Shown piece after piece: positions 10,055-19,579 of a DNA stretch of 64,000 bases. Positions within the stretch are counted from its first letter, which is position 1. Each line of letters opens with the position of its first letter. Origin of the DNA: Acinetobacter sp. XH1741 (lineage in GTDB: Bacteria > Pseudomonadota > Gammaproteobacteria > Pseudomonadales > Moraxellaceae); NCBI RefSeq assembly GCF_041021895.1, contig NZ_CP157428.1, positions 3,720,001 to 3,784,000 on the forward strand, given 5' to 3'. Made by a program: the position numbers and the translations under genes. Below the pieces are notes generated by a model. It was not told where the DNA came from, ran no database searches, and saw nothing but the letters and a program-made list of their open reading frames with translations.

Positions 10055-10069
10055 TCAGATATTTTTCAA

Positions 10070-10930
10070 ATGACAGATTTTTCCCGTAACGCACTGGTTG
10101 TAGAAGGTGGAGGTATGCGTGGTGCCTTTACCAGTGGTGTACTTGATGCTTTTCTACAACAGCAGTTCAATCCTTTTGACTTATACGTTGGTGTATCTTC
10201 TGGCTCTACCAACGTGGCTAACTACTTAGCAGGTCAGCAAGGCCGAACGTTAACATTCTATGTTGACCATTCACTCCGTCCTGAATTTATCGATTACAAG
10301 CGCTTCTTTAAAGGCGGTGATTTACTCGATTTAAAATGGATGTGGGAAATTGGTGAACAAGAACATCCACTTGACCAGCAGCGTCTTTTTGCGAATAACC
10401 CTGATTTTTATATGGTGTTGACGCATGCCAAAACTGGTCATGCCGAATATCTTCGTGCTGGTAAAGATAATTTGCTAAATGCGCTTCGTGCTTCTAGCTC
10501 AATTCCAGTTTTAACGCGTCATCCCGTCGATATTATGGGTGAACCATATTTTGATGGTGGTGTTGCAGATGCACTCCCCATTCGCTGGACGGCTCAGCAA
10601 AGTGGTGTCAAAAAACTGTTAGTTTTGCGTACTCGTCCGAAAAACTACTTTAAAGCCAGCAGCCGAGGCGACCAATTCCTCGCAAAATATGCGTTTAAAC
10701 ACCATTATGGTTTTGCAAATAGTTTGCGTAACCGCTGTGCCCGTTATAATGCTTCGGTTGATTTTGTTCGTAGTGAAAATCCAGACCAGCAAATTTTAGA
10801 AGTGTGCCCACCACCACTTAAAAATATGGCTGGCCGTTTAAGTACCAATCCGAAAAAGCTTCGTTATAGTTATGAAGTTGGTATAGAGACAGGCTTACAA
10901 GCTATCGAAAACTGGAATGCAATGAAGTAA
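10070..10930 (+). CDS. Patatin-like phospholipase
   Basis: Predicted cytosolic or membrane-associated acyl hydrolase of 286 residues. The patatin hallmarks are all present: the glycine-rich oxyanion loop VVEGGGMRGAF (residues 9-20), the nucleophile elbow GVSSGS with Ser43, and the dyad Asp162 in YFDGGVADALP. There is no signal peptide, so it resembles the intracellular YjjU-type subgroup rather than secreted ExoU-like toxins. It follows the small His/Met-rich membrane protein by 15 bp. Substrate unknown. Confidence 0.9.
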   Translation: MTDFSRNALVVEGGGMRGAFTSGVLDAFLQQQFNPFDLYVGVSSGSTNVANYLAGQQGRTLTFYVDHSLRPEFIDYKRFFKGGDLLDLKWMWEIGEQEHPLDQQRLFANNPDFYMVLTHAKTGHAEYLRAGKDNLLNALRASSSIPVLTRHPVDIMGEPYFDGGVADALPIRWTAQQSGVKKLLVLRTRPKNYFKASSRGDQFLAKYAFKHHYGFANSLRNRCARYNASVDFVRSENPDQQILEVCPPPLKNMAGRLSTNPKKLRYSYEVGIETGLQAIENWNAMK

Positions 10931-10959
10931 TTCAAAGTTGAGATTTCTAAAAAGAAGTC

Positions 10960-11379
10960 TCAACTTAAGGCTAAAACCATATCTATATGAGGGATACCGC
11001 AGTCTTGGTAAACCTCGCCCTGCACTTTAAAGCCTAAAGCTTCGTAAAAAGCCTTCACATACGTTTGTGCTGAAAGCTTTAAGTAAGGTAATTTTTGATT
11101 GCACGCATAGTCAATAATATACTGCATTAAAATTTTACCTATACCCTGCTTGCGATAAGGCATTAAAACAGCAACACGCCCTACACTATGTTGTGGCAAC
11201 AGACGTGCTGTAGCGATAGGTTGCTCTTGGTCATAAACAATAAAATGTAAAACCATAGCATCCAAGTCATCCCATTCATCTTCAGGTGCAATTCCTTGTT
11301 CCTGAATAAAGACTTGCTCACGGATGTATTTTGCATCTTTCTCAAGCTGCTCCCAACCGCCTGCTATAATTTTATACAT
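10960..11379 (-). CDS. GNAT-family N-acetyltransferase
   Basis: Acetyl-CoA-dependent acyltransferase of 139 residues, close to the ElaA/YjcF-type subgroup. The N-terminal part reads YIREQVFIQEQGIAPEDEWD, typical of that subgroup; the acetyl-CoA pyrophosphate loop is RVAVLMPYRKQGIGKILMQY (Q/R-x-x-G-x-G/A), and the C-terminal AFYEALGFKVQGEVYQDCGI pattern is standard. The gene lies 12 bp downstream of the methyltransferase gene on the same strand, so the two are probably an operon. Substrate unknown. Confidence 0.85.
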   Translation of the reverse strand: MYKIIAGGWEQLEKDAKYIREQVFIQEQGIAPEDEWDDLDAMVLHFIVYDQEQPIATARLLPQHSVGRVAVLMPYRKQGIGKILMQYIIDYACNQKLPYLKLSAQTYVKAFYEALGFKVQGEVYQDCGIPHIDMVLALS

Positions 11380-11391
11380 TCACTCTCCGCC

Positions 11392-12630
11392 CTAGCACTT
11401 GCAGCCAACATTCTCGATCGGTAACTGATCTTGTAATAACAATTCTAAGGTCTGTTTTTTAATACCGTACATTTCTTTCAATGCTTGGATTTGAGCCATA
11501 ATCTTGGCATCAGGTTGAGAAACATTTTTGCGTTTTGTTGCCAAAATCATTTTATTTTTACTGGTATGTTCAAGCGATACAAACTCAAAAACTTTGGTTT
11601 CATAACCGTATGCTTTTAAAAGCAACGCACGTAAAGTGTCAGTCAGCATTTCAGCTTGTTGCCCAGCATGAATACCAAACTGTAGCATGGGTTGTAAAAC
11701 TTCAGGACTATGCAACTGTGGACGTAATTCTTTATGACAACACGGCGCGCACATAATCATTGAAGCGTTTAAACGAATTCCAGTATGAATAGCAAAGTCA
11801 GTCGCAATATCACACGCATGCAAAGCAATCATGACGTCTAGTTTTTCCGGCTGATAACTACGAACATCGCCTTCAAAAAAGTCTAAATGATTAAAATGCA
11901 CTTTGTCTGCAACGTTCTGGCAAAACTCCACCAAATTGCTGCGAAGCTCTACACCCGTAATTAAGGGAACTTTTTGCTGTTCTTGTAAATAATCATAAAG
12001 AGCAAAAGTCAAATAACCTTTCCCTGAACCAAAATCGACAATGCGTAACTCTTTTTGCTCTGCATCAATCTGCTCATATGCGCTCGCAAAAATTTCGATA
12101 AATTTATTAATCTGTTTCCATTTACGGGCCATACTTGGAATGATTTGAGCTTTCTCATCGGTAATGCCAAGCTCTCTTAAAAATGCACTACTCTGCTGCA
12201 CATAACGCTGTTTCTCACGGTCATGTGCTTGTATAGTTTGAGCCGAATTCACGCTTTGTTTTTTGCCAATGTTAAGCATGGCTTTCTTCTTATTTTTTTT
12301 AAGCTGAATTTCTTGATGAACTGAAAATAAATTCGCTTGCTTACACTGTACAAGTAAATCTGCGATCTGCTCTAAGCCCTCCTCAAAGTTATAATTTTTG
12401 GTCATATCTTGAGTAGTATGATGGTATAAAGCTGAAAGCTGTTTTTTTCCATTTAACTCTACAACACGGAAAGTAATTTTTTCCAGCTGTGCCAACTCTC
12501 CTTTATATTGACTCAAAATCAAACGCTCAAAAGTCTGCTGATCAAGCATTTGTTTGATTTCATGAAAGAATTGCTGTTCTTGCTCAAAGGAGAAAACCGA
12601 CACGGATATACCTAAAAAATGGTGACTCAT
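11392..12630 (-). CDS. SAM-dependent methyltransferase (METTL25/GSTCD-like)
   Basis: A 412-residue protein with a class I SAM-binding motif (IVDFGSGKGYLTFAL, around residues 197-211). Further on are LHACDIATD (residues 270-278) and the cysteine-rich MCAPCCHKELRP (293-304), the signature of the Methyltransf_32 family that includes eukaryotic GSTCD and METTL25. The Cys-Cys-His cluster suggests a metal site or a substrate pocket, perhaps for RNA; that is inference. The N-terminal ~150 residues are less conserved and may bind substrate. It is followed 12 bp later by the GNAT gene. Confidence 0.8.
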   Translation of the reverse strand: MSHHFLGISVSVFSFEQEQQFFHEIKQMLDQQTFERLILSQYKGELAQLEKITFRVVELNGKKQLSALYHHTTQDMTKNYNFEEGLEQIADLLVQCKQANLFSVHQEIQLKKNKKKAMLNIGKKQSVNSAQTIQAHDREKQRYVQQSSAFLRELGITDEKAQIIPSMARKWKQINKFIEIFASAYEQIDAEQKELRIVDFGSGKGYLTFALYDYLQEQQKVPLITGVELRSNLVEFCQNVADKVHFNHLDFFEGDVRSYQPEKLDVMIALHACDIATDFAIHTGIRLNASMIMCAPCCHKELRPQLHSPEVLQPMLQFGIHAGQQAEMLTDTLRALLLKAYGYETKVFEFVSLEHTSKNKMILATKRKNVSQPDAKIMAQIQALKEMYGIKKQTLELLLQDQLPIENVGCKC

Positions 12631-12730
12631 ATAAACTGAAAGTTTAAAGGGTATAGGATTAAAAATAAAATAACTTTACGACTGTTTTGTATTTCTATAC
12701 ATTTGTATTTTTAATCAAAAAAATAAACTT

Positions 12731-13372
12731 ATGAGCAAATCGGTGTTAGAAACTTACGATCCCAAAGAAGAACTTTTTAATGCCTACAGCCATGGAGCTG
12801 GAGTCATTATGGCCATACTGGCCTCTATCTTTTTAATTATAAAAGGATCTTATCTTTCAACTGCTCAGTGGGTCGGTTTATGGGTATATTCATTTAGCTT
12901 GATTCTTGTTTTTACCAGCTCGACCCTCTATCACTTTGCTCAAACCCAAAACCTACGTTACTGGTATAAAAAACTCGACCACACTGCTATTTATTATTTA
13001 ATTGCTGGAACATATACCCCATTCTTAAGCGTCGCTATACCTACGCAAAAAGCTTATATTTTACTTGTCGCACTTTGGAGCATTGCTGCAATTGGTACAC
13101 TTTTCAAGTTAATTTTTATTCATCGTTTCCAGAAAATTTCATTACTTGCTTATATCGTGATGGGATGGCTTGCGATTTTTGTAATGGATGATATGCGTAC
13201 CTATTTAAGCAAAGATGCTTTGATGTATTTGATTATTGGTGGTTTAGCTTACACTGTTGGAGCATTGTTTTACGCGTTAAAAAAGGTAAGATATACCCAT
13301 GCAATCTGGCATATTTTTGTACTTCTAGGTGCAGGAGCACACTTCCTTGCAATCTATTGGTACGTTGTTTAA
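12731..13372 (+). CDS. Hemolysin III / PAQR family membrane protein (TrhA/YqfA-like)
   Basis: Seven-helix integral membrane protein of 213 residues. The conserved polar residues of the family are visible in order: the Glu and NAYSHGAG near the N-terminus, SSTLYHF, LDHTAIYYLIAGTYTPF, and near the C-terminus HAIWHIFVLLGAGAHF, which together form the metal site seen in PAQR proteins. Family members have been linked to membrane-fluidity homeostasis and, in older literature, to haemolysis; the role here is not shown. It diverges from the methyltransferase gene over about 100 bp. Confidence 0.88.
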   Translation: MSKSVLETYDPKEELFNAYSHGAGVIMAILASIFLIIKGSYLSTAQWVGLWVYSFSLILVFTSSTLYHFAQTQNLRYWYKKLDHTAIYYLIAGTYTPFLSVAIPTQKAYILLVALWSIAAIGTLFKLIFIHRFQKISLLAYIVMGWLAIFVMDDMRTYLSKDALMYLIIGGLAYTVGALFYALKKVRYTHAIWHIFVLLGAGAHFLAIYWYVV

Positions 13373-13506
13373 TCCATTTTTCACTCATATTCAGTGATCC
13401 TGAAAGAGTCATGGATGATGTTCTTTCACACTATTCTTTTAAGAAAAATATGCCTTTAAAGAGAATAGTAAACTAAAAATAAATTTTAACTTATATAAGG
13501 ACTTAT

Positions 13507-14817
13507 ATGGAGTCAACCTCTGCGACTGCTGCTCCTGTAGTAGCGACCAATTCGAAAACACGGGTTTTGTTTGCAAGCTTAGTCGGTACAACCATTGAGT
13601 TCTTCGACTTTTATATCTATGCAACTGCTGCTGTTATCATTTTTCCCCATCTATTTTTCCCTGCCAGTAGTGGCAGTGCTGCCGTTTTACAATCACTAGC
13701 AACTTTCGCGATCGCTTTTATTGCTCGTCCAATCGGTGCGGCTTTATTTGGCCATTTAGGAGACCGTATTGGCCGTAAAGCAACCTTAGTGGCAGCTTTG
13801 CTGACTATGGGTATATCCACCGTGTGCATTGGCTTACTTCCAACTTATGCTCAAATCGGGATTGTCGCACCATTACTGTTGGCTGCTTGCCGTCTAGGAC
13901 AAGGCTTAGGTTTGGGGGGTGAATGGAGTGGCGCAGTACTATTAGCGACTGAAAATGCCCCAGAAGGTAAACGTGCATGGTATGGCATGTTTCCACAGCT
14001 TGGTGCCCCTATTGGTTTTATTTTAGCAACGGGTTCATTCTTATTTTTAAGTGCGGCTATTCCTGAACAAGCATTCATGCAATGGGGCTGGCGCATTCCT
14101 TTTATCGCAAGTGCGATTTTAGTTATTGTGGGTCTATATATCCGGTTAAAGCTTCACGAGACCCCTGCTTTCCAAAAGGTTTTAGATAAGCAAAAAGAAG
14201 TTAATATTCCATTTAAAGAAGTTATAACGAAACATCCAGGTAAACTTGTACTTGGTACAATTGCCGCAATCTGTACCTTCGTTGTGTTCTATCTTACTAC
14301 CGTATTTGCATTAAACTGGGGAACTACGAAGCTTGGCTATGCACGTGGTGAGTTCTTAGAACTTCAACTGTTTGCGACCCTTTGTTTTGCAGCTTTCATT
14401 CCTTTATCCGCTATTTTTGCAGAAAAATTTGGTCGTAAAACAACATCTATTGGTGTATGTATTGCTGCTGCAATCTTCGGATTATTTTTCTCTAGCATGC
14501 TAGAGTCTGGAAATACTTTCATCGTATTTCTTTTCTTATGTACAGGCTTAGCGATTATGGGATTGACCTACGGTCCGATTGGTACTGTTCTTTCTGAACT
14601 TTTCCCAACCTCAGTTCGTTACACAGGTTCAGCATTAACCTTTAATTTGGCTGGTATTTTTGGCGCATCTTTTGCCCCACTTATTGCGACTAAACTTGCT
14701 GAAACTTATGGTTTATATGCAGTAGGTTATTATCTTACAGCAGCCTCACTTTTATCATTAGTTGCGTTTTTATTGATACGTGAAACTAAGAATGAAGATG
14801 TAAATAATCAAATTTAA
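13507..14817 (+). CDS. MFS transporter, metabolite:H+ symporter (MHS) family
   Basis: A 436-residue inner-membrane transporter with 12 expected helices. MHS features are clear: VGTTIEFFDFYIYATAAVII in helix 1, GHLGDRIGRKATLV as the MFS loop 2-3 motif, and GQGLGLGGEWSGAVLLATE. Relatives carry small organic molecules such as shikimate, alpha-ketoglutarate, citrate or proline/betaine. The substrate cannot be read from sequence. It stands alone, with a strong terminator after it. Confidence 0.9.
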   Translation: MESTSATAAPVVATNSKTRVLFASLVGTTIEFFDFYIYATAAVIIFPHLFFPASSGSAAVLQSLATFAIAFIARPIGAALFGHLGDRIGRKATLVAALLTMGISTVCIGLLPTYAQIGIVAPLLLAACRLGQGLGLGGEWSGAVLLATENAPEGKRAWYGMFPQLGAPIGFILATGSFLFLSAAIPEQAFMQWGWRIPFIASAILVIVGLYIRLKLHETPAFQKVLDKQKEVNIPFKEVITKHPGKLVLGTIAAICTFVVFYLTTVFALNWGTTKLGYARGEFLELQLFATLCFAAFIPLSAIFAEKFGRKTTSIGVCIAAAIFGLFFSSMLESGNTFIVFLFLCTGLAIMGLTYGPIGTVLSELFPTSVRYTGSALTFNLAGIFGASFAPLIATKLAETYGLYAVGYYLTAASLLSLVAFLLIRETKNEDVNNQI

Positions 14818-14840
14818 TTATTTTCAAACACTCTAATATA

Positions 14841-14876
14841 AAAAAGCCGGTTCAAAATTGACCGGCTTTTTTATAT
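14841..14876 (+). terminator. Terminator between convergent genes
   Basis: Arms AAAAAGCCGGT and ACCGGCTTTTTT form a strong hairpin with T and A runs on both sides, so it can serve the transporter gene on the plus strand and the small exported protein gene on the minus strand. Confidence 0.9.
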
Positions 14877-14883
14877 ATGAAAA

Positions 14884-15327
14884 TTAATTCATTGATGCAG
14901 GGTTTGCTGGCGCAACACCATTTGCTGCTGCTGGAGCAGTAACATTACTTGCTGCAACTGCTGCTGCACCCGCAACTGCTGCTTCACCAATTAAAGCAAT
15001 TTTTGCTTTTTCTTGGCTTTTTGCAGATAAAGCAGGGTTAGTTGCCACAATACGATTAATGTTTGCAGAGTTTGCTGGAGCAATCGCAGTAGTTTGTAAA
15101 ATGATTGGGCGATTACCTGTATTACCCAATGTGTAACGAATGCCCGTACGAGGGCTAATCACCGTTGTATTTTCTTGCTTCACTACAGCCTGCGCTGAAG
15201 TTGGGCCTTTTGCCGCAAGTACCTTATCAACCGTTGTAGTTTGAGGGGCGGTAGCTGTTTCTGCTGCGAAAACAAAACTTGGCACAGCAAGAACAGTTAA
15301 AAATAAAGGTTGTAATACTTTTTTCAT
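14884..15327 (-). CDS. Small exported Ala-rich protein of unknown function
   Basis: A 147-residue protein that I do not recognise. ATG at 15327 (MKKVLQPLFLTVLAVPSFVF) gives a clear signal peptide, cleaved near FAAE, with GGAAAG upstream; the six-codon N-terminal extension that is also open lacks a better start. The middle has ISPRTGIRYTLGNTGNRPIIL, possibly a small folded module, and the C-terminal third is low-complexity Ala/Val/Pro. It is probably periplasmic. It lies downstream of secA with a terminator between, so it likely has its own promoter. Confidence 0.75.
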   Translation of the reverse strand: MKKVLQPLFLTVLAVPSFVFAAETATAPQTTTVDKVLAAKGPTSAQAVVKQENTTVISPRTGIRYTLGNTGNRPIILQTTAIAPANSANINRIVATNPALSAKSQEKAKIALIGEAAVAGAAAVAASNVTAPAAANGVAPANPASMN

Positions 15328-15415
15328 TGTCTTTCCAACATACACTCTGGATGAGAAGTAAATAGCATTTAATGCTTAAAACTGCAAACATTATTCACAC
15401 GCTTACTACAATCAT

Positions 15416-15448
15416 AAAAAAAGCAGAACGAATGTTCTGCTTTTTTTT
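15416..15448 (-). terminator. Rho-independent terminator after secA
   Basis: Perfect 8-bp arms AGCAGAAC and GTTCTGCT around a 4-base loop, flanked by A and T runs. It lies about ten bases beyond the secA stop. Confidence 0.92.
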
Positions 15449-15457
15449 AACGGCAAA

Positions 15458-18181
15458 TTAAATTTTACCGTGACACTGCTTATATTTTAGACCAGAACCA
15501 CATGGACATGGTGCATTGCGACTTTCAGGTACAGGGAACATTTGTTGATCAGCACTTGCCTCATTAAGAGTTTCTTGAGAAGCGGTTACTTCCCCTGTTA
15601 AGCCATCAACATCATCATGTTCAAAAGAAAGCTTCATTGATTCTGCTTGCTGCTGCTGTTGAGCTTCCATTTCTGCAAGCTCTTCTGCTGTTGGGATATG
15701 TACACGAGACAAATCAGTTACAACATCAGTTTTAATTACACCCAACATATTCACAAACAAGTTAAATGCTTCTTTCTTATATTCCTGCTCAGGGTTCTTT
15801 TGAGCATAGCCACGTAAATGGATCCCTTGGCGTAAATAGTCCATTGCAGCCAAATGGTCTTTCCAGTGGCGATCAAGCGAATTTAAAACGAAATGACGCT
15901 CAAGCATTGCTGCCGATTCATCACCCATTTGTGCACGACGTTGACGATAACGTGTAAGCACTTCATCGCTAATACGCTCAACCAAACCTTCTTCATCAAG
16001 ACGGCGGTCTTGCTCTAACCATTCTTGAACTGGTAACTCAATACCTAAATCAACACGTAAAGCATTTTCCAAGCCTTCTACATCCCATTGGTCATGGATC
16101 GACTCAGGTGGAATGAAGTTAGCAATCATAGCTTGCATCACTTCATGATGCATTTCTTCAACATAGTCTTGTAGCGTATTTTCAGCTAACACTTCATCAC
16201 GTTGTGAATAAATGATTTTACGTTGCTCATTATTCACATCGTCATATTTAAGTAAGTTTTTACGAATATCGAAGTTACGCGCCTCAACTTTACGTTGTGC
16301 ATTTTCGATAGAACGACTTACCATTTTATGTTCAATCGCTTCGTTTTCTTGTAGACCCATTGCACGCATCATAGCGACAACACGGTCACCTGCGAAAATA
16401 CGCATCAAGTCATCTTCAAGAGATAAATAGAAGCGAGAAACACCAGGGTCACCCTGACGGCCCGCACGACCACGTAACTGGTTGTCAATACGACGTGATT
16501 CATGGCGTTCAGAACCAATAATATGCAAACCACCAGCTTGCAATACATCTTCGTGGTCCTGTTCCCACTGTGCTTTCAGAAGAGCTTCATCTTCTGCTGT
16601 TGGGTTCTCAATTTTGGCAAGTTTCGCTTTCCAGTTACCACCCAAGATAATATCTGTACCACGACCAGCCATGTTTGTTGCAATTGTTACTGCATTTGGG
16701 CTACCCGCTTGAGCAATAATATCGGCTTCACGCTCATGCTGTTTTGCGTTCAAAACTTCATGATGGATACCAGCTTGCATCAATTTAGAAGATAGAATTT
16801 CACTGGCTTCAATGGTTGCTGTACCAATTAGAATTGGCGCGACACCCTGCTCACGAATATTCATAATCTCTTGAATAATGGCATTATATTTACCATTACG
16901 ATTTAAATAGATTAAATCGTTTTGGTCATTACGAACCATTGGGCGATGTGTTGGAATAATCACAACATCAAGACCATAAATTTCTTTCATTTCCGCAGCT
17001 TCAGTATCAGCAGTACCTGTCATACCTGAAAGCTTTTTATAAAGACGGAAATAGTTCTGGAATGTAGTGGTTGCTAAAGTCTGGTTTTCAGGTTGAATTT
17101 CTAAACCTTCTTTTGCTTCAACAGCTTGATGCAGACCTTCTGACCAACGACGACCCGGCATTGTACGACCCGTATGTTCATCGACAATAACCACTTCACC
17201 TTCGTGAATAATATAGTGAACGTCACGTTGGAATAAGAAGTGCGCACGAATCGCCGCAGACACATGGTGAACAAGATTTAGGTTAGTTGCTGAATATAAG
17301 CTTTCGCCTTCTGCCAACAAGCCCATTTGAATCAGTTCTTGTTCTACAGTTTCATAACCGATTTCGGTCATTTCAACTGAACGCTGCTTTTCATCAATCC
17401 AGAAATGTCCACCATCAGCAACTTTTTCTTCTTTTTGCGGATGTAATTTTGGTGGAATCGTATTGATTGCAGTATAGAGGTGTGAAGAGTCTTCACTTTG
17501 ACCAGAAATAATTAAAGGCGTACGTGCCTCATCAATCAAGATTGAGTCAACTTCATCGATAATTGCATAGTGCAAACCACGTTGTTTCTTTTCTGCTAAC
17601 GAAAACACCATGTTGTCACGCAAGTAATCAAAACCAAATTCGTTGTTGGTACCATAGGTAATATCAGCAAGATAAGCTGCTGCTTTTTCTGCTGGTTCTT
17701 GCATTGAATAAATCGTACCAATGCTTAAACCTAAAAACTCAAATAACGGACGGTTTAACTCAGCATCACGCTGTGCCAAGTAATCGTTTACAGTAATAAC
17801 ATGAACGCCTTCGCCACTTAATGCGTTTAAGTAACACGCCAAAGTACCCATCAGGGTTTTACCTTCACCGGTACGCATTTCGGCAATTTTGCCTTCGTGT
17901 AGAGTAATACCACCAATCAATTGAACATCATAATGGCGCATACCCATTACACGTTTCGCCGCCTCACGACAAACTGCAAACGCTTCAGGGAGTAACTTAT
18001 CTAAACTTTCGCCATTGCTATAACGTTGTTTGAATTCTGGAGTTTTTGCAGATAAGTCTGCATCGCTTAAGGCTGATATCGTCGGCTCGAGCGCATTGAT
18101 TTGCTCAACAATTTTGCGCATGCGTTTGAGTTCACGCTCATTTTTTGTACCGAAGATACCTCCGATCAGACTTGCCAACAT
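15458..18181 (-). CDS. secA: Preprotein translocase ATPase SecA
   Basis: The motor of the Sec pathway, which drives unfolded preproteins through SecYEG at the inner membrane. With ATG at 18181 ([20 protein letters not shown]) the protein is 907 residues, the usual size; the ten-codon extension upstream is open but not the family start. Visible features are the Walker A motif [11 protein letters not shown], the Walker B/DEAD-type [28 protein letters not shown], and the C-terminal zinc-binding tail with [15 protein letters not shown] for SecB and lipid contact. It is transcribed alone, with a 407-bp upstream region and a strong terminator. Confidence 0.98.
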   Translation of the reverse strand: MLASLIGGIFGTKNERELKRMRKIVEQINALEPTISALSDADLSAKTPEFKQRYSNGESLDKLLPEAFAVCREAAKRVMGMRHYDVQLIGGITLHEGKIAEMRTGEGKTLMGTLACYLNALSGEGVHVITVNDYLAQRDAELNRPLFEFLGLSIGTIYSMQEPAEKAAAYLADITYGTNNEFGFDYLRDNMVFSLAEKKQRGLHYAIIDEVDSILIDEARTPLIISGQSEDSSHLYTAINTIPPKLHPQKEEKVADGGHFWIDEKQRSVEMTEIGYETVEQELIQMGLLAEGESLYSATNLNLVHHVSAAIRAHFLFQRDVHYIIHEGEVVIVDEHTGRTMPGRRWSEGLHQAVEAKEGLEIQPENQTLATTTFQNYFRLYKKLSGMTGTADTEAAEMKEIYGLDVVIIPTHRPMVRNDQNDLIYLNRNGKYNAIIQEIMNIREQGVAPILIGTATIEASEILSSKLMQAGIHHEVLNAKQHEREADIIAQAGSPNAVTIATNMAGRGTDIILGGNWKAKLAKIENPTAEDEALLKAQWEQDHEDVLQAGGLHIIGSERHESRRIDNQLRGRAGRQGDPGVSRFYLSLEDDLMRIFAGDRVVAMMRAMGLQENEAIEHKMVSRSIENAQRKVEARNFDIRKNLLKYDDVNNEQRKIIYSQRDEVLAENTLQDYVEEMHHEVMQAMIANFIPPESIHDQWDVEGLENALRVDLGIELPVQEWLEQDRRLDEEGLVERISDEVLTRYRQRRAQMGDESAAMLERHFVLNSLDRHWKDHLAAMDYLRQGIHLRGYAQKNPEQEYKKEAFNLFVNMLGVIKTDVVTDLSRVHIPTAEELAEMEAQQQQQAESMKLSFEHDDVDGLTGEVTASQETLNEASADQQMFPVPESRNAPCPCGSGLKYKQCHGKI

Positions 18182-18588
18182 GGATAAACTCTCTAAATCT
18201 TGCTTGGTCAAATGAATAAATTTTTTCTCAGTTGTTTATTATGGTGTCAGAAATTTGAAGTACAAGGGGTTTGCACAAAACCCATAAAAAAAATCTGATA
18301 GTTAGATAAACGGTTTTACCCTTTCTCTAAGCCCCTTTCATATGACCGGCACCTAAAAAGTCAACATTAACGCTCATCTATTGAACACAACTTCCGAGAA
18401 AGCTAATTTAGCAAATTTATCTTAAAGTTACATTGATTGAGTGCTTAAATTCACGAGTTTTAGTCATATATATTTACACTTATATAAAAATTTCATAATA
18501 AAATACAAAAACAATAATTTTAATAATAAATAAATTGCGGCATAGTCGTTTAAACATATAACAAATTTTAAGCAATTGAGGAACGATC
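18182..18588. other. Intergenic region between secA and the peroxiredoxin gene
   Basis: This 407-bp AT-rich stretch separates two divergent genes and should hold both promoters. I see no open reading frame with a ribosome-binding site, no tRNA and no strong hairpin. A long upstream region is expected for secA, but I find no recognisable secM-like arrest peptide. Confidence 0.6.
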
Positions 18589-19230
18589 ATGACACTACGA
18601 TTAGGAGATACTGCCCCTGATTTTCAACAGGAATCAAGCGAAGGCACAATCAATTTTTATGATTTTTTAGGTGATAGTTGGGGTATTTTATTTTCTCATC
18701 CCGCTGACTATACCCCTGTATGTACAACTGAATTAGGTTTTACAGCAAAATTAAAAGATGAATTTGAAAAACGTAATGTTAAAGCAATTGCCTTATCTGT
18801 AGATGATGTTGAGTCACATAAAGGTTGGATTAATGACATTAATGAAACTCAAAATACCACGGTTAACTTTCCAATCATTGCGGATAAAGACCGTAAAGTA
18901 TCTGAGTTATATGGTTTCATTCATCCAAATGCCAGTGAGACACTTACGGTTCGTTCTTTAGTCATTATTGATCCGAACAAAAAAGTTCGTTTAATCATTA
19001 CCTACCCGGCATCGACTGGTCGTAACTTTAACGAAGTCTTACGTGTGGTTGACTCTCTCCAATTAACCGATAAGCATAAAGTGGCTACTCCAGCAAACTG
19101 GAAACAAGGTGAAGATGTTGTAATTGTACCGTCACTGAAAGATGAAGAAGAAATTAAGCAACGCTTCCCGAAAGGCTACACTGCGGTGAAACCATATTTA
19201 CGCCTCACGCCACAGCCTGAGCAAGATTAA
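18589..19230 (+). CDS. 1-Cys peroxiredoxin (Prx6 family)
   Basis: Thiol peroxidase of 213 residues that reduces hydrogen peroxide and organic peroxides. The peroxidatic Cys45 lies in HPADYTPVCTTELG. The C-terminal extension (ATPANWKQGEDVVIVPSL then KGYTAVKPYLRLTPQP) is the hallmark of the Prx6/1-Cys subgroup, as opposed to AhpC. It has a GAGGAACG ribosome-binding site. It stands alone and its stop codon lies within an 11-bp hairpin. Regulation by OxyR is possible, but I could not identify a convincing site. Confidence 0.93.
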   Translation: MTLRLGDTAPDFQQESSEGTINFYDFLGDSWGILFSHPADYTPVCTTELGFTAKLKDEFEKRNVKAIALSVDDVESHKGWINDINETQNTTVNFPIIADKDRKVSELYGFIHPNASETLTVRSLVIIDPNKKVRLIITYPASTGRNFNEVLRVVDSLQLTDKHKVATPANWKQGEDVVIVPSLKDEEEIKQRFPKGYTAVKPYLRLTPQPEQD

Positions 19231-19252
19231 AGCCTTTAAACAGGCTTTAATC
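19225..19252 (+). terminator. Hairpin overlapping the peroxiredoxin stop codon
   Basis: Perfect 11-bp arms GATTAAAGCCT and AGGCTTTAATC with a 6-base loop. The stop codon is inside the left arm. There is no T run after it, so it may stabilise the 3' end or stop transcription with help rather than act as a classical terminator. Confidence 0.6.
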
Positions 19253-19260
19253 GAAGCGCA

Positions 19261-19436
19261 AGACAAACGCAGTGCGTAGGCAAACATTTGAAAAATTGAC
19301 TACAAGACAAGCAAAGCGCGTAGGCAGGCTTGTGAAAAGTTCCCTGAAAGACAAACGCAGTGCGTAGGCAAACATCTTAAAGTCATCCTATAAGATGACC
19401 AAACCGCTTAGGTGACTATTTTAAAATTTAATAACA
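19261..19436. repeat. Non-coding array of four units with a 44-bp period
   Basis: Units begin at 19261, 19305, 19349 and 19393. The first 27 bases of units 1 and 3 are identical (19261-19287 and 19349-19375, containing ACGCAGTGCGTAGGCAAACA). Unit 2 is a diverged copy (AGACAAGCAAAGCGCGTAGG) and unit 4 is more diverged. Units 1 and 3 hold the small palindrome ACGCA-G-TGCGT. Unit 2 holds the arms ACAAGC (19307-19312) and GCTTGT (19328-19333), and the unit 3/4 junction holds GTCATC and GATGAC (19382-19399). No coding signal is seen. The array lies between the peroxiredoxin hairpin and the next terminator. Confidence 0.8.
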
Positions 19437-19475
19437 AAAGAACCATCGCTTCCAGGCGATTATTTTTCCTCTCCG

Positions 19476-19503
19476 AAGCCATCTCCATAGATGGCTTTTT
19501 TTT
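19476..19503 (+). terminator. Rho-independent terminator downstream of the 44-bp array
   Basis: Perfect arms AAGCCATCT and AGATGGCTT with a 4-base loop, then a T run. No gene ends just before it: the nearest stop is about 245 bases upstream. It would therefore end a transcript running through the repeat array. Confidence 0.9.
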
Positions 19504-19579
19504 CATTATTGAATACACATGGTTTTTACTGCCGAGATCAGTTATAACTCCTAAGGAGTTTGTACAAAAAACAAAAAAT

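Noticed and set aside
13439..14096. Minus-strand frames within the MHS transporter gene
   Set aside because: They are antisense shadows of a full-length transporter with complete family motifs.
19261..19436. CRISPR array reading of the 44-bp repeats
   Set aside because: Repeats are too few and too diverged, spacers are not unique sequence of constant size between identical repeats, and no cas gene is nearby.
19412..19579. N-terminal extension of the metallo-hydrolase frame
   Set aside because: It would read through a terminator hairpin at 19476-19503 and has no homology to the family N-terminus; the start at 19580 is preferred.
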